A DNA stretch of 64,000 nt from Calonectria ilicicola. Taxonomy: Eukaryota > Ascomycota > Sordariomycetes > Hypocreales > Nectriaceae. The notes beneath the pieces are model-generated. The model was not told the DNA's origin, ran no database searches, and saw only the letters and a program-made list of their open reading frames with translations. The DNA lies in assembly GCA_020809705.1 (NCBI GenBank), contig CP085830.1, forward strand, positions 3,534,001 to 3,598,000, in the 5' to 3' direction. A program made the translations under genes and the position numbers. This document shows positions 21,383 to 32,427 of this stretch, piece after piece. How positions within the stretch are numbered: the first letter of the stretch is position 1; each line of letters opens with the position of its first letter.

Positions 21383-24320
21383 GTTGGCTTTTTGCGGTGC
21401 ACTACCAAAGTCAGAATGATCGACCGACAGGTATTTTGGAAATAAAAAATATACCACTGGCAAAAGCTGTATTAATAAAAAGTGGCGTCAAACAATGACA
21501 ATGGATCTCAATGCTATGCTTGCGCACAAGGAGTGACGACGCGGTGGGGAGCGAGTGACGAAATACCCACTCAAACAACCAGTGCAGAAGCTTTATCGAG
21601 AGGAAGAAGAAAAAAAATTGTGGAGTGGATCACCGGAACGTTCGTGATGACATAGGTGATTGGAATTCGAAGCTTCGAAGGCGAGTGTTGGAGCAACTTT
21701 CGCAAGTGTTGATTAACGTTATGACCGAAACCGTTCGACTCGTAGGCCAGCAACAAAGCCCCGTGCAATCAGGACGAAGCTCCTTACTGTGAGGCAGCTA
21801 GGGAAAAGAAAGAAAACAAACGGGGTCTGTCAACATTTTAACAGATGCCAAGGTCTGGGGGATCAGGAAAACAGGAGAACTGGGTCCAGATTAACTTGTG
21901 TGAGGGAATGGACCTGGTTCCACAGTTTACCCTCGACCCATATCGCCATTGCCAGTCATGTTTGGGCTTCATCTCGTCGTCTCGACGTTCCTCCACCTGC
22001 TACCCTCCCTCAGCACAGAGATATCGACGCTGGGTTGGCTGGAAGCTGGATCCCTGTGGTCCGAAAGAAGCGCAGGCGGTGGAGCCGCCGGGCCAGGGCC
22101 AAGACAAGCCACCGGGCCCACGACGGGGTTCCATCAGTCCCCATCAGAGGCCCATCTCAGTCCCATCCGTCCCCATCATCATCATCGACGCGGAGCTTGG
22201 GCCGGGTGGGCCATCCTCCCAACTTGGGAAACCGAGGGCGGCGGGCTTCGCAATCCCTATTTTTCTGCAGCTGGCGCCGCATTCACTGCCGCGCCAGCTG
22301 GTGGATGGTGCCATTGAATCGAACTCGAGTGTCGATCGGGAACACGGGGGGAGCTTGGCGCACCGGGGGGGGGTACTCGGATCTGACCCTGTGCTGGCGA
22401 GACTTGCACGCTGTGTGCTTGTGCTCTGAGGGAGCCAAAACCGCCCGACTCACACGCCCATCCTTATCCCACGTATCCGTGAGTGTCTGAGGCAAAAGGC
22501 CGGGCGTGGCGCTCTGAAGATAAGGCCTTTTCCTGTCGACAAATCCGGATTGCGCGACGTGTAAATCCTTGCCTCCCTGAGCGCCAACAACAGGCTTAAC
22601 ATTTCCCAGGAGAGCCCACAACCTGCTCAGGTCGAGCACTTGGCACCACCACTGACGTCACCCGGCAGCGGATAAATCCCGTTGCTGAAGGCCAGCATTG
22701 CGCGTTGTGCGCGCGCGCGTCATGTCAGAGCGAGAGCGCGCAAGAGAATGAACAAAAAAGCCCGCACTCGTCGAGCCCATGCGAAACATTGTGACGTCGA
22801 GGCGTGTGGTCGAGGTGTGATCGAGATGGCAGCGACAGATGCGGCGCTCATCGAGCATGAAGCAACAGAGGCATGATTGGACGCCCCGTCGCATGGAAAC
22901 TGGTAAGCTTTTGGCGTGCAAAGAGCTGTTTCCCCTGCATTCCCGCCCTGCCACGCCACACTCAGACACAGGCCAGCTCCCGGCGCACCGTCTAAATCCA
23001 GCGATTCGTCACGTCCTCTACTGTGCAACTCCCGAGAAAGTGGGTGTGCACGCTCAGTTCGCCGGATGAACCTCAGACGGTGGAACCAATGCCCTCACAG
23101 CGCAGAATCCTAATCATGGCATCAAAGCCCCCCTGTGCTTATGTCGGTAGTTTTAAGCGCAGTGCGCGTCCTCTCACAGTCAAAAATACGCTTTTTTTTT
23201 CGGATGTCCATTGTTAGGGCGTGCCAGGGGCTCTAACCCAACGACATGCCGTCAGGGAACTCCCTGTTCCTCCCAAAGCCCACCTACCCAAATTTATCCA
23301 GCGTCGTAAGTCTCCAACGGAAGCTCACCGGGCTTTGGCCAATCCCGGCCGCCGCGATTAACGGTTTCACATGCTGGCCATGAGCGCCCGCAGCCACCCA
23401 ACCATTGATCCCATGTGGGTTGGCCACCCCCTCGCTAGCGCTCCCGTTAATTCTTCGGGACGGCAAAAAGAAAGGAAAGGGAAAAGTCAAAAGTCCAAGA
23501 TAAAGAAAGATTGGCGATCCGTTTTTAATTTTAGGGTTGTAGGACGCCTTCACTTGAAACGGACGCTTCGTTATACGAGGTCTGGAAATTCTTCCGTTTA
23601 TAAAACCAAAATGTAAACAAACGCCAATCAAACTGATAAGGCCTGAGACAAGCTATTCTCTGTTGTGAACCTATTGTAATGCCGGGTTTAGCGTCTCGCG
23701 TGGTGGTTCTTGGATGGTCGGCAACGGGTCGTGCCCGTCGTCCGAGCACAGTAGTCGCTGAGCCTCACCTCTCCTACATCCATCATCCCAGCGTCGATGA
23801 CACCGGCAAGTGGTGTGAGAAGTGGCGGCACCTCCTAAAAGTCCTCCATGACTCAAAGCGTGCCCTCCATCCTGAAAATATCGGAGATGAACCCATCGAC
23901 AAACCTTTGCCCCAACACTACTCGATTGGGATAACATGTCGATGATCCAACCAATCCTGGTCTCCTCTCGCGCTTTCCAATTAAGGCATAAAGAATTGGT
24001 GGGACGTTATGAATCCACCACAATGTCATGGAACAGTCATGTTACAATGCCTTATGAAACTCGTCGGCTCACATCTCGCTTAAATATGATTTTCGCATGA
24101 GCCACCTCTCATCTTGTTCCTCTCTGAGCATCAACACAATTTTAAATGCCAGCATTCAAACGGGGCAAAACGGAGCAGGATGGGATAAGTTCCAATCATA
24201 TTCTTCAAAAAATTCCCAACACCGCCATCTTGTATGGGTAATACAGCTTGTCTGTCTGCATCGACGCTCTACTCTAGCCTAGGTGCTAATGCTAAATCTG
24301 CGCTATTCAACAATACATGT
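21383..24320. other. Intergenic region, 2.9 kb
   Basis: It holds the promoter of the MscS channel gene (right of 21382) and the downstream region of glucosidase II. GC-rich 21.8-22.6 kb has overlapping long frames in several phases on both strands with no domain and no splice logic, so I do not call them. A short alternating purine-pyrimidine run lies at 22706-22720. Nothing else is supported. Confidence 0.5.
22706..22720. repeat. Alternating TG/CG tract
   Basis: TGTGCGCGCGCGCGT is a strictly alternating pyrimidine-purine run of 15 bases, a sequence class able to adopt Z-DNA. It is in a gene-free region and no function is implied. Confidence 0.7.
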
Positions 24321-27276
24321 CTACTCAATCTTAATGCTCCAGTCCGATCCGATCTTGGCTCCAACTCTGCCGACCGTGGCATACGCGGCACGGCCTCCCT
24401 TGGCAGTGTGGTATTGAACCTTGGCTGCCCAGGTCTCGCCATCTGACTCAACCTGAACCTCCTTCTGGTGCCAGGCAGCCGGCGCACCGACAATGATGAT
24501 CTTGTCGATAGACACCTTTTCCATGGCTTTCAGCCACTCACCAGCCTCAATAGACTTGGTGTCACGGCCCTCGGCATCAATCGAGGACAGGGTGTTGCCG
24601 CTAAGAACAAACTTGCGGTGAATATACTGGCCCTGCTCGTGGTCAAATGAGTCTCCGTCATCTGCATATAGCTCGCCTTCGGCTGTTCCAGCCTTGGAAA
24701 CGGAAACCACAAGCGTGTAGTCGTCAAAGCGCATCATGGCGCTCGATCGACGGGGAATGTCACGTCGGGGGGTAATATGACCACCACGCATGAGGATCGG
24801 GATACGATCCAGAGGAGCAGACACTGTCAGATGCTTGCCCTTCTGGGTCTTCTGCGTGTTGTAGGTAAAGTAATCATAGTAAACCTCCTCATCGGGGATC
24901 CAGATATCTGCCGACTCCTTGTCCTTCTCAACCACAGGCTTCGCCAGGATACCAGTGGATCCCAGGAAGAACTGGTCGTCAATACCAAATCCAGCATCCT
25001 CGGACGGGTGGGTCCAGAACATAGGTCGAATGATGGGGCTGCCATCTCGGTTCGCCTGATAAAAGGCAGTGTACCACGCGGGAAGCAAGCTGTATCGGAG
25101 TCGCAGAGCGGCAGTGACCATATCAGTATATGGCTCGCCAAGAAGGTAGGGCTCGCGACGACGCGAATCGATGTGTGCATGGGCTCGGAAGAAGGGATAA
25201 AAGGCACCAGCCTGATACCAGCGAACCTGAAGATCCTTGTCTGGGTTGCCGAAGAAGCCACCAACATCAGCACCGGCAAACGGAAATCCCGAAATACCCT
25301 GGTTCAGGACCATGGGGATGGAAGCTGCCAGGTGGGGCCATTCAGCTTGGTTATCACCGGTCCACATAGCTCCCAGTCGTTGAGATCCAGAGTAGAAGGA
25401 TCGGGTCAGAATGAATGGGCGTCGGAGCTCTCCCTTCTTGCGAGAAAGCATAGCCTGGAAGGTTGCGTTGTGGAAAGTCAGTCCGTTCAGGTTGTGAATA
25501 TCACGGTGCTCCCAGTTGCCGAAGTGAATGTTGTCCTTGGGCATGGTTGTCTCAGGTCCGTTAAAAACCGAGGGTTCGTTCATATCATTCCAAATGAAAG
25601 TGTTTTCCAGGGTTCCCTTGAAAAAGTCGTACTTGAAAAGGGTCTTCCACCATTCGATAGCCTTGGGGTTGAAGCAGTCGATCCAGTGCGAGGAACCAGG
25701 CCAGCACCAACCCTCGTACATCTTGTTCTCCTTGTTATGAACGGCAAGATCTTGAGAAGTTAGTTGGTTGTGGACAATGTATCCATCGAGATTCTTGATG
25801 TGAGGGTCAATGAGGACAACGAGCTTTCGTCCGTGGGCATCAAGCTGCTGACCCATGCTGATGGGGTCGGCAAAGGAATGAGGCTCCCAAGTAAAGTATT
25901 TTCTGTCATCAGTGTACTCAAGGTCCAGCCAAATGACATCATAGGGAATTCTGGACTTGTCCATCTTGCGGTCGACATCCTTGACGTCGTCGTCAGAGAT
26001 GTAGTTCCATCGGCATTGGTGGTATCCGACGGCAAACTCCTGAGGCATGGCTGTGTAGCCAGTCAACTCGCCGTAGGTCTTGGTCAAGTCACCAGGGGTA
26101 GGTCCCATCAAAATAAAGACATCAAGGATACCAGCTTCAGAGATCCAGTGGGTGCTGGTGCTCTTCTTAGAGCCACTACCGAGACTCAGAGGATTGGTGT
26201 TACCTCCGGACTTTGCAATGTCAATCCATGTCTCGGCCACATTGAGCCAGAAGACACCAACGGAAGAATCCTTTCTATGAGCCTGCATGAAAGGAATTGC
26301 TCCGTAAAGGGTCATGGGGCTGTCCAGAATGTACTCGAACACATCAGTGTTGTACAATCGGTATGGCTCCTCAAAGTTGCCCTCACCGCCACGGGTTTGC
26401 TTCAGCGACAAGGGGCCTGTGTGCTCAGGAATACCAAACACATGCTCATAGCCAGGGAAGGTGATGTCCAGAGCCACACTCTCAGGGCCGCGAGGCTTGG
26501 AGTCGGTGTTTCCACCAAATGTCTCCTCCCACCAGGTGTTTTCTTCCTCTGGTGTCTCCTCGCCTTCCTTTCGCTCGACTTTGGGCCTCCAGTGCTCCAT
26601 GTTGAGGAAACCACGGTCATTGAACTTGACATGCGAAGCGCCATCTCGCATGAAGTCAATTTGGAAAGGCGAGAACTTGAGAACAGCGTCGTATTTGGAT
26701 TCGGGGCCGAATGTGATGACTAGCTGAGAATCGTCTTGAGAGGCAATCTTGGCATCCTTGTCCAGCTCAAGTCCACCAACGATAACCCAGCTATCGGCCT
26801 CATTATAACGTTCCTTTCTCGCGGGGCTGTCGTTTCGAAGGGAGATGTCCTTGCTTTGTCGCTTTTCCTCGTCAAGGGTAACTCGGGCGGTACCAGACTT
26901 AAGAAGAGAGATAGTCAAGGGTAGACGAACAGTCTCGCCCTGCTCATTGATAGTCTTGACAACCACAGCTTGGAGCTGTCCATCGCTGAATGAGGTTGAG
27001 TCGGAAAGAACTTTGTAAGGGGAGTCCCAGTTGGAACCTTTAGCGACTGCGTCGTCGGCGTAGGCACGGTTTCGTTTGCAGAAGCCAGACTGGTGGCACT
27101 TTTTGAAGTCGTTTTCCTTGACGGCAACTAAATCAATTGTCAATCAGCACATTGTGCGACGCCATGATGCATGTGCATAAAACAGGCATACCGGCAGGTT
27201 GGAGGAAGCAAAGCAAGGCTCCCAACACAAGAAGCAAGGCTGTCCATTTAGAGGACAAGGCCGCGGTGGACCTCAT
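24321..27276 (-). CDS. Glucosidase II catalytic alpha subunit (GH31)
   Basis: Two exons, 27276-27192 and 27127-24321 (963 residues). The first exon encodes an N-terminal signal peptide (hydrophobic core ALLLVLGALLCFL), and the intron (GTATGC...TTTAG) joins it in phase to VKENDFKKCHQSGFCKRN, the cysteine motif found at the mature N-terminus of the family. The GH31 barrel has the nucleophile motif WNDMNEPSVF (about residue 541), the acid/base region TGDNQAEW (about 617), and GADVGGF and RAHAHIDSRRREP downstream. The enzyme trims the two inner glucoses from N-glycans in the ER lumen together with a separate beta subunit, which is not in this window. Length and motifs fit a complete protein. A TATA box precedes it. 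The equivalent yeast gene is ROT2/GLS2. Confidence 0.95.
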
Positions 27277-28287
27277 TGCGACTGGCGCGGTCGAAGACCG
27301 TCAGAAGGGAAACTCTAACAGAAATAGACAGTGTGGTTTATATCAACAAAGGCTGAAGTGACATTTGGGCGATTGAATATGAGGTTCACAGCACTGGTTG
27401 GGTAGTACTGTGAGGATTGCGTGGCTCGCGTCAACGGTCCAGATGCGGTCTCGGGACTTGGCTGGAGTTGTTGAAAGTCAAGCTGTCCCCTAGGTCGCCG
27501 GGGCAGTCGGGGGTCCGAGCTCTACGCCGAAACAGGCCTAGCTCGTGCACCGAGACCAGCAGCGGTGGAGTCAGGGGAATGGAGGGGCACGGCCGCGTTA
27601 CATGAATACAACCCGACTTAGGCATAATTCTGCTTGGGTAGCTTACCGCCTGAACCAAATTCTGCATCGAGGTGCGTGCACTGTACAGATGGACAGCAAC
27701 CACCTTGGAGTTGACGGTTGGCTCGTGGTCGATTCCCGTGTCCAGCGTTGAGCTTGTGGTGTTTTTTCGCAGTTTTTTACGCTTTAATTCTACAATCCGA
27801 TTTGTCTGCAGCTTTTCAAGCTCGCCTAATATTGTCTAGAAACTGCCATATGCCAGCTTCGTGCAATCCTCCCCTTTTCAACAACCAGACAGCTGTTGCT
27901 TAGCTCTAGTTAGCAACCCAAAGCTTGATCCAACCTCTCACACAGTCACGTGTCCGTGCGAATTGTGTCGCCCGCCTCTACTGTGCTGCCCCTCAACGCC
28001 AAATCATCATGGCCAAAGACGACAACCAGGACAGCAGACCCCACCAAAAAAGGGACCCCGCTTCGGGCGCTGAGCAGCCCCCCGATCGCCAGCAAAACCC
28101 GTTACGGAGGACAACGGAAAATCTACCCCCACTAGTTTTTATCCTGCTCTTCTTCCTCCTCCTCTTTTACTTCTTCTTTTCTCCGACCCTCTCCAGCCCT
28201 GAATCTTTTTCAGTCGTGCCAGAATCTTCATCAACTTCCATCTCTCCTCCAATCCTCTCAACCTCTACTCCAAAACAACAATCCAAA
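27277..28287. other. Bidirectional promoter region of glucosidase II and NDK
   Basis: 1.0 kb between divergent starts. The left side has a TATA box for the leftward gene at 27337-27342. The right side (28130-28287) is a strong pyrimidine-rich leader typical of highly expressed fungal genes. An ATG at 28009 opens a frame that runs without a stop for 93 codons into the NDK start. Confidence 0.6.
27337..27342 (-). promoter_or_regulatory. TATA box of the glucosidase II gene
   Basis: On the minus strand the sequence reads TATAAA, about 60 bp before the ATG at 27276. Spacing suits a short leader. Position is the only evidence. Confidence 0.5.
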
Positions 28288-29111
28288 ATGGGTGCTGCTA
28301 ACGAGCGAACGTGAGCTACCCCTCCATTGCCCCTCCATTTGAGACGTGTCTGTGTCCTAACGCTGTTCCAGTTTCATTGCTATCAAGCCCGATGGCGTCC
28401 AGGTAAACACTGCCGAGAACCTCAAGGTCGCGTTCATCAACATGACTTGAGTGCTAATATCTTTTACAGCGTGGCCTGGTCGGTCCCATCATCTCTCGCT
28501 TCGAGAGCCGAGGGTGAGACAGTCTTTCTGTACTACTCGTACGTTGCTGAAGATTCTAACATGTGAATAGCTTCAAGCTTGTCGCCATCAAGCTGATCAC
28601 CCCCGGCAAGGAGCACCTTGAGAACCACTGTACGCAATGATTGCCAACACCTCTGCCAATCTTTCATCACTGACCGCCTCTTTTAGACGCTGATCTCAAG
28701 GAGAAGCCCTTCTTCAAGGGCCTCGTCGAGTGTGAGTGCAACCATTGGTCTGCTAATGCCTCAGCTCAAAGCTAACATTGTCACAGACATGAACTCTGGC
28801 CCCATCTGCGCCATGGTCTGGGAGGGCCGTGACTCTGTCAAGACTGGCCGCAGTAAGTCTTACCCTTACCACCCTCCCCTTTGCACGCGTAATGCTCACA
28901 CCGCTCTCCAGCCATCCTCGGCGCCACCAACCCCCTTGCCTCCGCCCCCGGCACCATCCGTGGTGACTTCGCCATTGACGTCGGCCGCAACGTCTGCCAC
29001 GGTTCCGACTCCGTCGAGAGTGCCAACCACGAGATTGCCCTCTGGTTCAAGGAGAGCGAGCTCATCAGCTGGAAGCTCGCCAACAACGACTGGATCTACG
29101 AGAAGGCTTAA
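28288..29111 (+). CDS. ndk1: Nucleoside diphosphate kinase
   Basis: Seven exons: 28288-28310, 28372-28402, 28470-28513, 28571-28629, 28687-28731, 28787-28852 and 28912-29111, all with GT-AG introns of 55-67 bp and a continuous frame (155 residues, normal for the family). The product starts [20 protein letters not shown], has [13 protein letters not shown], and has the active-site histidine in NVCHGSDS (about residue 119), ending NDWIYEKA. It transfers the gamma phosphate of ATP to other nucleoside diphosphates via phosphohistidine. The ATG at 28288 lies at the end of a CT-rich leader (AAA at -4 to -2), which supports it, but an upstream in-frame ATG at 28009 would add 93 residues with a hydrophobic run. 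Confidence 0.97.
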
Positions 29112-29256
29112 ATTGTCAACGATTTGGCACCCTGAAAAAAGCAACGGAAAAGCATATGAATGGCTGATGAGTTGATATCTCACCGGGTATAAAATCAAAA
29201 GACATAAAATCTTCTCAACATAATTGTCCAATGCTGTGATGTGATGTAATGCTTTG

Positions 29257-29856
29257 TTAAGACTTTCGATTGAAGACACCCTTGGCCTTCATGAGCACGC
29301 CAGCGAACCACGGTGTAGCCCATACACTGGCAACTATTCTTACTGGAAGCATTGCCTTCGCAATGGCGTAGGCCAGAGCTATCTCGACCACGACTTTATA
29401 TCTTCCATCGCCATCATGCCACCGCTGGATCGCCTCATCGCCCTTGTCTCCGCTTGCCGTCGCGTCCGAGGACTTTTTATCCTCTCGCTCAAACCCAAAC
29501 CATCCCTTTCGTTTGAAGTATCTCTCGAAGCGAGCAACTCCGTCTTGGACATAGCCCTCAAAATTTCCCGCCACGTAGTCCAGAGGGATGTAGTTTGTAT
29601 AGTGAAATATGCCAAAAAGGCCAAGCACTGGCACAATAGCAGTGATCTCGTGTAAGATCAGAAAAGAGACAATGTGTGATAAGGGTGCATTTCGTAACCC
29701 ATTGGTGTATTTTTGTAATCGTCGAGGAAGCTTTGCTGTGATGCGGTCGATCCGAGATGCTTGGGAGGATTGGGCGCGCACAAACGGTCGGGTAACGCGG
29801 GGCAGGTGAGGCCTGAATAGAGGACGCCAGTTGAGAAATGTTGTGTTGCGCTTCAT
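29257..29856 (-). CDS. Small probable mitochondrial membrane protein (MRX11/FAM210-like)
   Basis: A single-exon frame of 199 residues. The first 45 residues are rich in Arg, Ser, Thr and Pro and lack acidic residues (MKRNTTFLNWRPLFRPHLPR), a mitochondrial targeting pattern. Then comes a hydrophobic stretch (SHIVSFLILHEITAIVPVLGLFGIFHYTNYIP), a charged loop and a second weakly hydrophobic helix near the C-terminus (VEIALAYAIAKAMLPVRIVASVWATPWFAG). The LHEITAIVP pattern resembles fungal DUF1279/FAM210-type proteins such as yeast Mrx11, but this is from recall of the pattern, not an alignment. The likely location is the inner mitochondrial membrane. It is convergent with NDK, 145 bp away. Confidence 0.7.
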   Translation of the reverse strand: MKRNTTFLNWRPLFRPHLPRVTRPFVRAQSSQASRIDRITAKLPRRLQKYTNGLRNAPLSHIVSFLILHEITAIVPVLGLFGIFHYTNYIPLDYVAGNFEGYVQDGVARFERYFKRKGWFGFEREDKKSSDATASGDKGDEAIQRWHDGDGRYKVVVEIALAYAIAKAMLPVRIVASVWATPWFAGVLMKAKGVFNRKS

Positions 29857-30975
29857 TTTCTAGGTGTTGATGGTCGGAACGTAGCTCAAGTTCTAATCCA
29901 AGGACGTTGGGGAGCTCGGGGCAGTGATGTCTAGTGACAATCGCAAATTGAAAGCTAGCTGACGGACTTCATTCATTGTGGAGCTGAATGATCACCAGGC
30001 TCCAGGGTAGCCAACCTGAGATCACAGCGCAAAAATAAATAAAAAATGTTCACAAAATAAATTATTGATTATCCTTATAATTTTATTTCCTTTAGTTGTT
30101 TATTTTTATTTGTATTTCTATAAAATAACTAACCATATTGTCTATTTACTGGGGAATCTTTGGGGGTTGATAGATGAAGGCTTACTCTCTCAAAAAGCCG
30201 TCCTGTGTCTGTTCACTTTCACCAGAACAGACTTGTTAACTCTGGGACTAGGTCATGCATAAACCCACAGAGCAATGCCTGATCCATCCGCCACTTTGAT
30301 TTCTTGCATTCTAGCGTTTCCAAATAGCCCATGAATAAAAATAGGATAGCCAAGGATGAGCCTAGCTCTAGTTTACCCTTAGCACGTTATCGTCCACTTC
30401 AGGGAATTTGAATCATCTAAATATCTCTGTCTTTCAGCACCATTTCATGTCACTTACACACGTACCTTCATGATATTTGGTTTTGTGCCTCAGGATGGTT
30501 GCGTTCATCGATGCCTGAGAAGTTTGCGGTATCGGCCTCCAACCGGGTGCTCTTTCAAGAGCAGGAGGCCGATTCAGAAAGAGCTCCTTCCATGTTATGC
30601 GATCCGAACCCTCTGACGCAATACACTCAACAAACATGAACAAACAAAACCTTCTTGTTTGCAAAACTAGGCAACATTTGCGCTGTATGCCTGAAAAACC
30701 AGACCACGACCGCCCATCATGTCGCGAGGGATTCCCAACAATTTGAGATTTGGGAAGACCGGGAAGGCGAGGAGGATGCAGAGCTGGTACTAAGTCGTCC
30801 GTTTTCAACTTCATCCCCTACTAAATCTCAACTCTTCCTTTCATTCTCTCTCCACTGCTCAAGTTCAACCTCGCATCATCTGCCACCACACTCTCTTTAC
30901 TTCTGTCTCACAACCACCAAGGCCTCACCACACCCACAAACCAAGTCACTCTTTGCACCCAGTTGGTCTGCCACC
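29857..30975. other. Divergent intergenic region
   Basis: 1.1 kb between the mitochondrial protein and the secreted protein. 30030-30120 is very AT-rich. From 30800 to 30975 there is a pyrimidine- and CA-rich leader. The frame of the secreted protein stays open back to 30655 but has no ATG before 30976. No gene supported. Confidence 0.55.
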
Positions 30976-32154
30976 ATGTTCGCAGCTAAGCTCATGCTCG
31001 GTACCGCCGCCATGGCTCTTCTGGTCACTGGCCAGACTATTCAGTACCCCAATGAGGATCTCATTCTCTGTGACTGTGGTACCGGTGACTACCCAAATCA
31101 CCCCGACTGGTCCACTTCACGCCAGATGAACTGGTACGAAGACATCAGTTGGCCAGCAGGTGCATATGACTACCCACGCCCCAATGTCCCTGACATGTCT
31201 GTTCAAGTTCCCTTCAACGACGGTATCTACCCCTGGACCCCCAAGGGAGCAACTGCTAGGATGCCAAATGGCGACGTTTGGACTGCTTACATCGAAGATG
31301 GCACCCCTGATGGCTTCAAGGCCGGCACTGCCGTTACCACCAAGGAAGGCGGACAAATGCTCAACTGCTGGGCATACCGAGGACGTCCTGTTAGTGCGGC
31401 CATCAACAAGACTGTTAATTCTGACGCTATTTGCTGGTCTGCCTTTGTTTGCAACCGCGACAGCAGCCCTCCCTCTCGCCCTGAAGACATGGGATCTCAG
31501 TCTGCTTCCCCCACTGCTTCATCTGCACCCGCCACATCCTTCTTTTCCACTGCTCCCGCAACCCCTACCCAGGGCGAACCCACCCCAACTAGTGCCCCCA
31601 ACGCTGGAGGCTTGTTTGTCTCTGCTGCCGTTAGTCCTCGGTTCCTCAACTGGGACAACACCTGGGAGTCCTTCATCTCCAAGTTTTCCTGGGATCAAAA
31701 GACTGGCAAATGTGTTGGCAAGCCAGTCAAGGGTGACGGCTACACGATCAACTTTGACTGTGCTGGAATTCAAATCGACGCTGATTCTCATATGACTCTC
31801 CTCTTGATCCGTGCCCTCCATGATGTCGGCCTGAACAGCACCTGGTTCAACGAGAATCCTATTCTTCCAGGGCAGAACAGTGGTAACGGAAACCGTTCCA
31901 ACCAGACAAGTTGGGTCATCATGCCGGATGCCTTTAGTCTGCAAGCCACGGACAAAACCAATCAACATGTCATCGGCTACCTCAGCTATAATACTACATA
32001 CGACAACTTCATGGCCGGCCCATGCTCTGTTTGCGACACAACCCGCTTCGACTCTGAGTTCTTTGATCCCATCATTGAGGCGATGCAGGGAACATACCCC
32101 TTGTACTACAGCTACAATGTCCAGGCCCAGTGCCACCCTTGGATGGTATGCTAA
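30976..32154 (+). CDS. Secreted protein of unknown function with Thr/Ser/Pro linker (392 aa)
   Basis: The start is ATG 30976 in a strong context (CCACCATGT), the only ATG in frame for this end. A signal peptide is clear (KLMLGTAAMALLVTGQT). Two parts follow: an N-terminal region (about 20-165) with CDCGTG, WSTSRQMNWYEDISWP and several cysteines, and a C-terminal region (about 220-392) beginning FLNWDNTWESFISKFSWD and ending CDTTRF...CHPWMVC. They are joined by a Ser/Thr/Pro/Ala linker (about 175-215) likely to be O-glycosylated, and Asn-x-Ser/Thr sites are present (NKTVN, NSTW, NQTS, NTTY). It looks like a fungal-only extracellular or wall protein; I recognise no enzyme family. A possible polyadenylation signal AATAAA lies at 32353. 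Confidence 0.9.
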   Translation: MFAAKLMLGTAAMALLVTGQTIQYPNEDLILCDCGTGDYPNHPDWSTSRQMNWYEDISWPAGAYDYPRPNVPDMSVQVPFNDGIYPWTPKGATARMPNGDVWTAYIEDGTPDGFKAGTAVTTKEGGQMLNCWAYRGRPVSAAINKTVNSDAICWSAFVCNRDSSPPSRPEDMGSQSASPTASSAPATSFFSTAPATPTQGEPTPTSAPNAGGLFVSAAVSPRFLNWDNTWESFISKFSWDQKTGKCVGKPVKGDGYTINFDCAGIQIDADSHMTLLLIRALHDVGLNSTWFNENPILPGQNSGNGNRSNQTSWVIMPDAFSLQATDKTNQHVIGYLSYNTTYDNFMAGPCSVCDTTRFDSEFFDPIIEAMQGTYPLYYSYNVQAQCHPWMVC

Positions 32155-32427
32155 AGGACTAGGAGGAGGAGAAATCGGCTCTGAGACTCTGCATTCTTGA
32201 CAACTCATTTATCTGTCCTCGATGTGTTTTTTTTGGCGGAGGAACGGTGGTAGACATGGCGAATAATGGTGTTGTTTCCTTTACATTAGATTGTGTTTGT
32301 TTTCTTTCTGACATGTAACCTTTACCTTCACTTCATGCTGATAATTACAACAAATAAAAAACCCAAACTCCTTTTAATCAACTCGTATATTTCCGCGCCT
32401 CTTTTATTCCCGGATGTTTAAATATCC

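Noticed and set aside
21789..22639. Overlapping frames of 118-233 codons on both strands
   Set aside because: They occur in several phases at once in GC-rich DNA, have low-complexity Arg/Pro/Ser products and no splice or promoter pattern.
24777..26723. Two abutting long plus-strand frames (328 and 319 codons) opposite glucosidase II
   Set aside because: They lie fully antisense to a certain gene. The strong codon bias of that gene (codons ending in C/G) removes stops on the other strand; no domain or start context supports them.
30655..30975. Open extension upstream of the secreted protein (107 codons)
   Set aside because: It has no ATG before 30976 and would place the signal peptide internally; it is the CT/CA-rich leader.
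32200..32400. Search for terminal inverted repeats around the accessory block
   Set aside because: No matching ends or target-site duplications were found by eye at the block borders.
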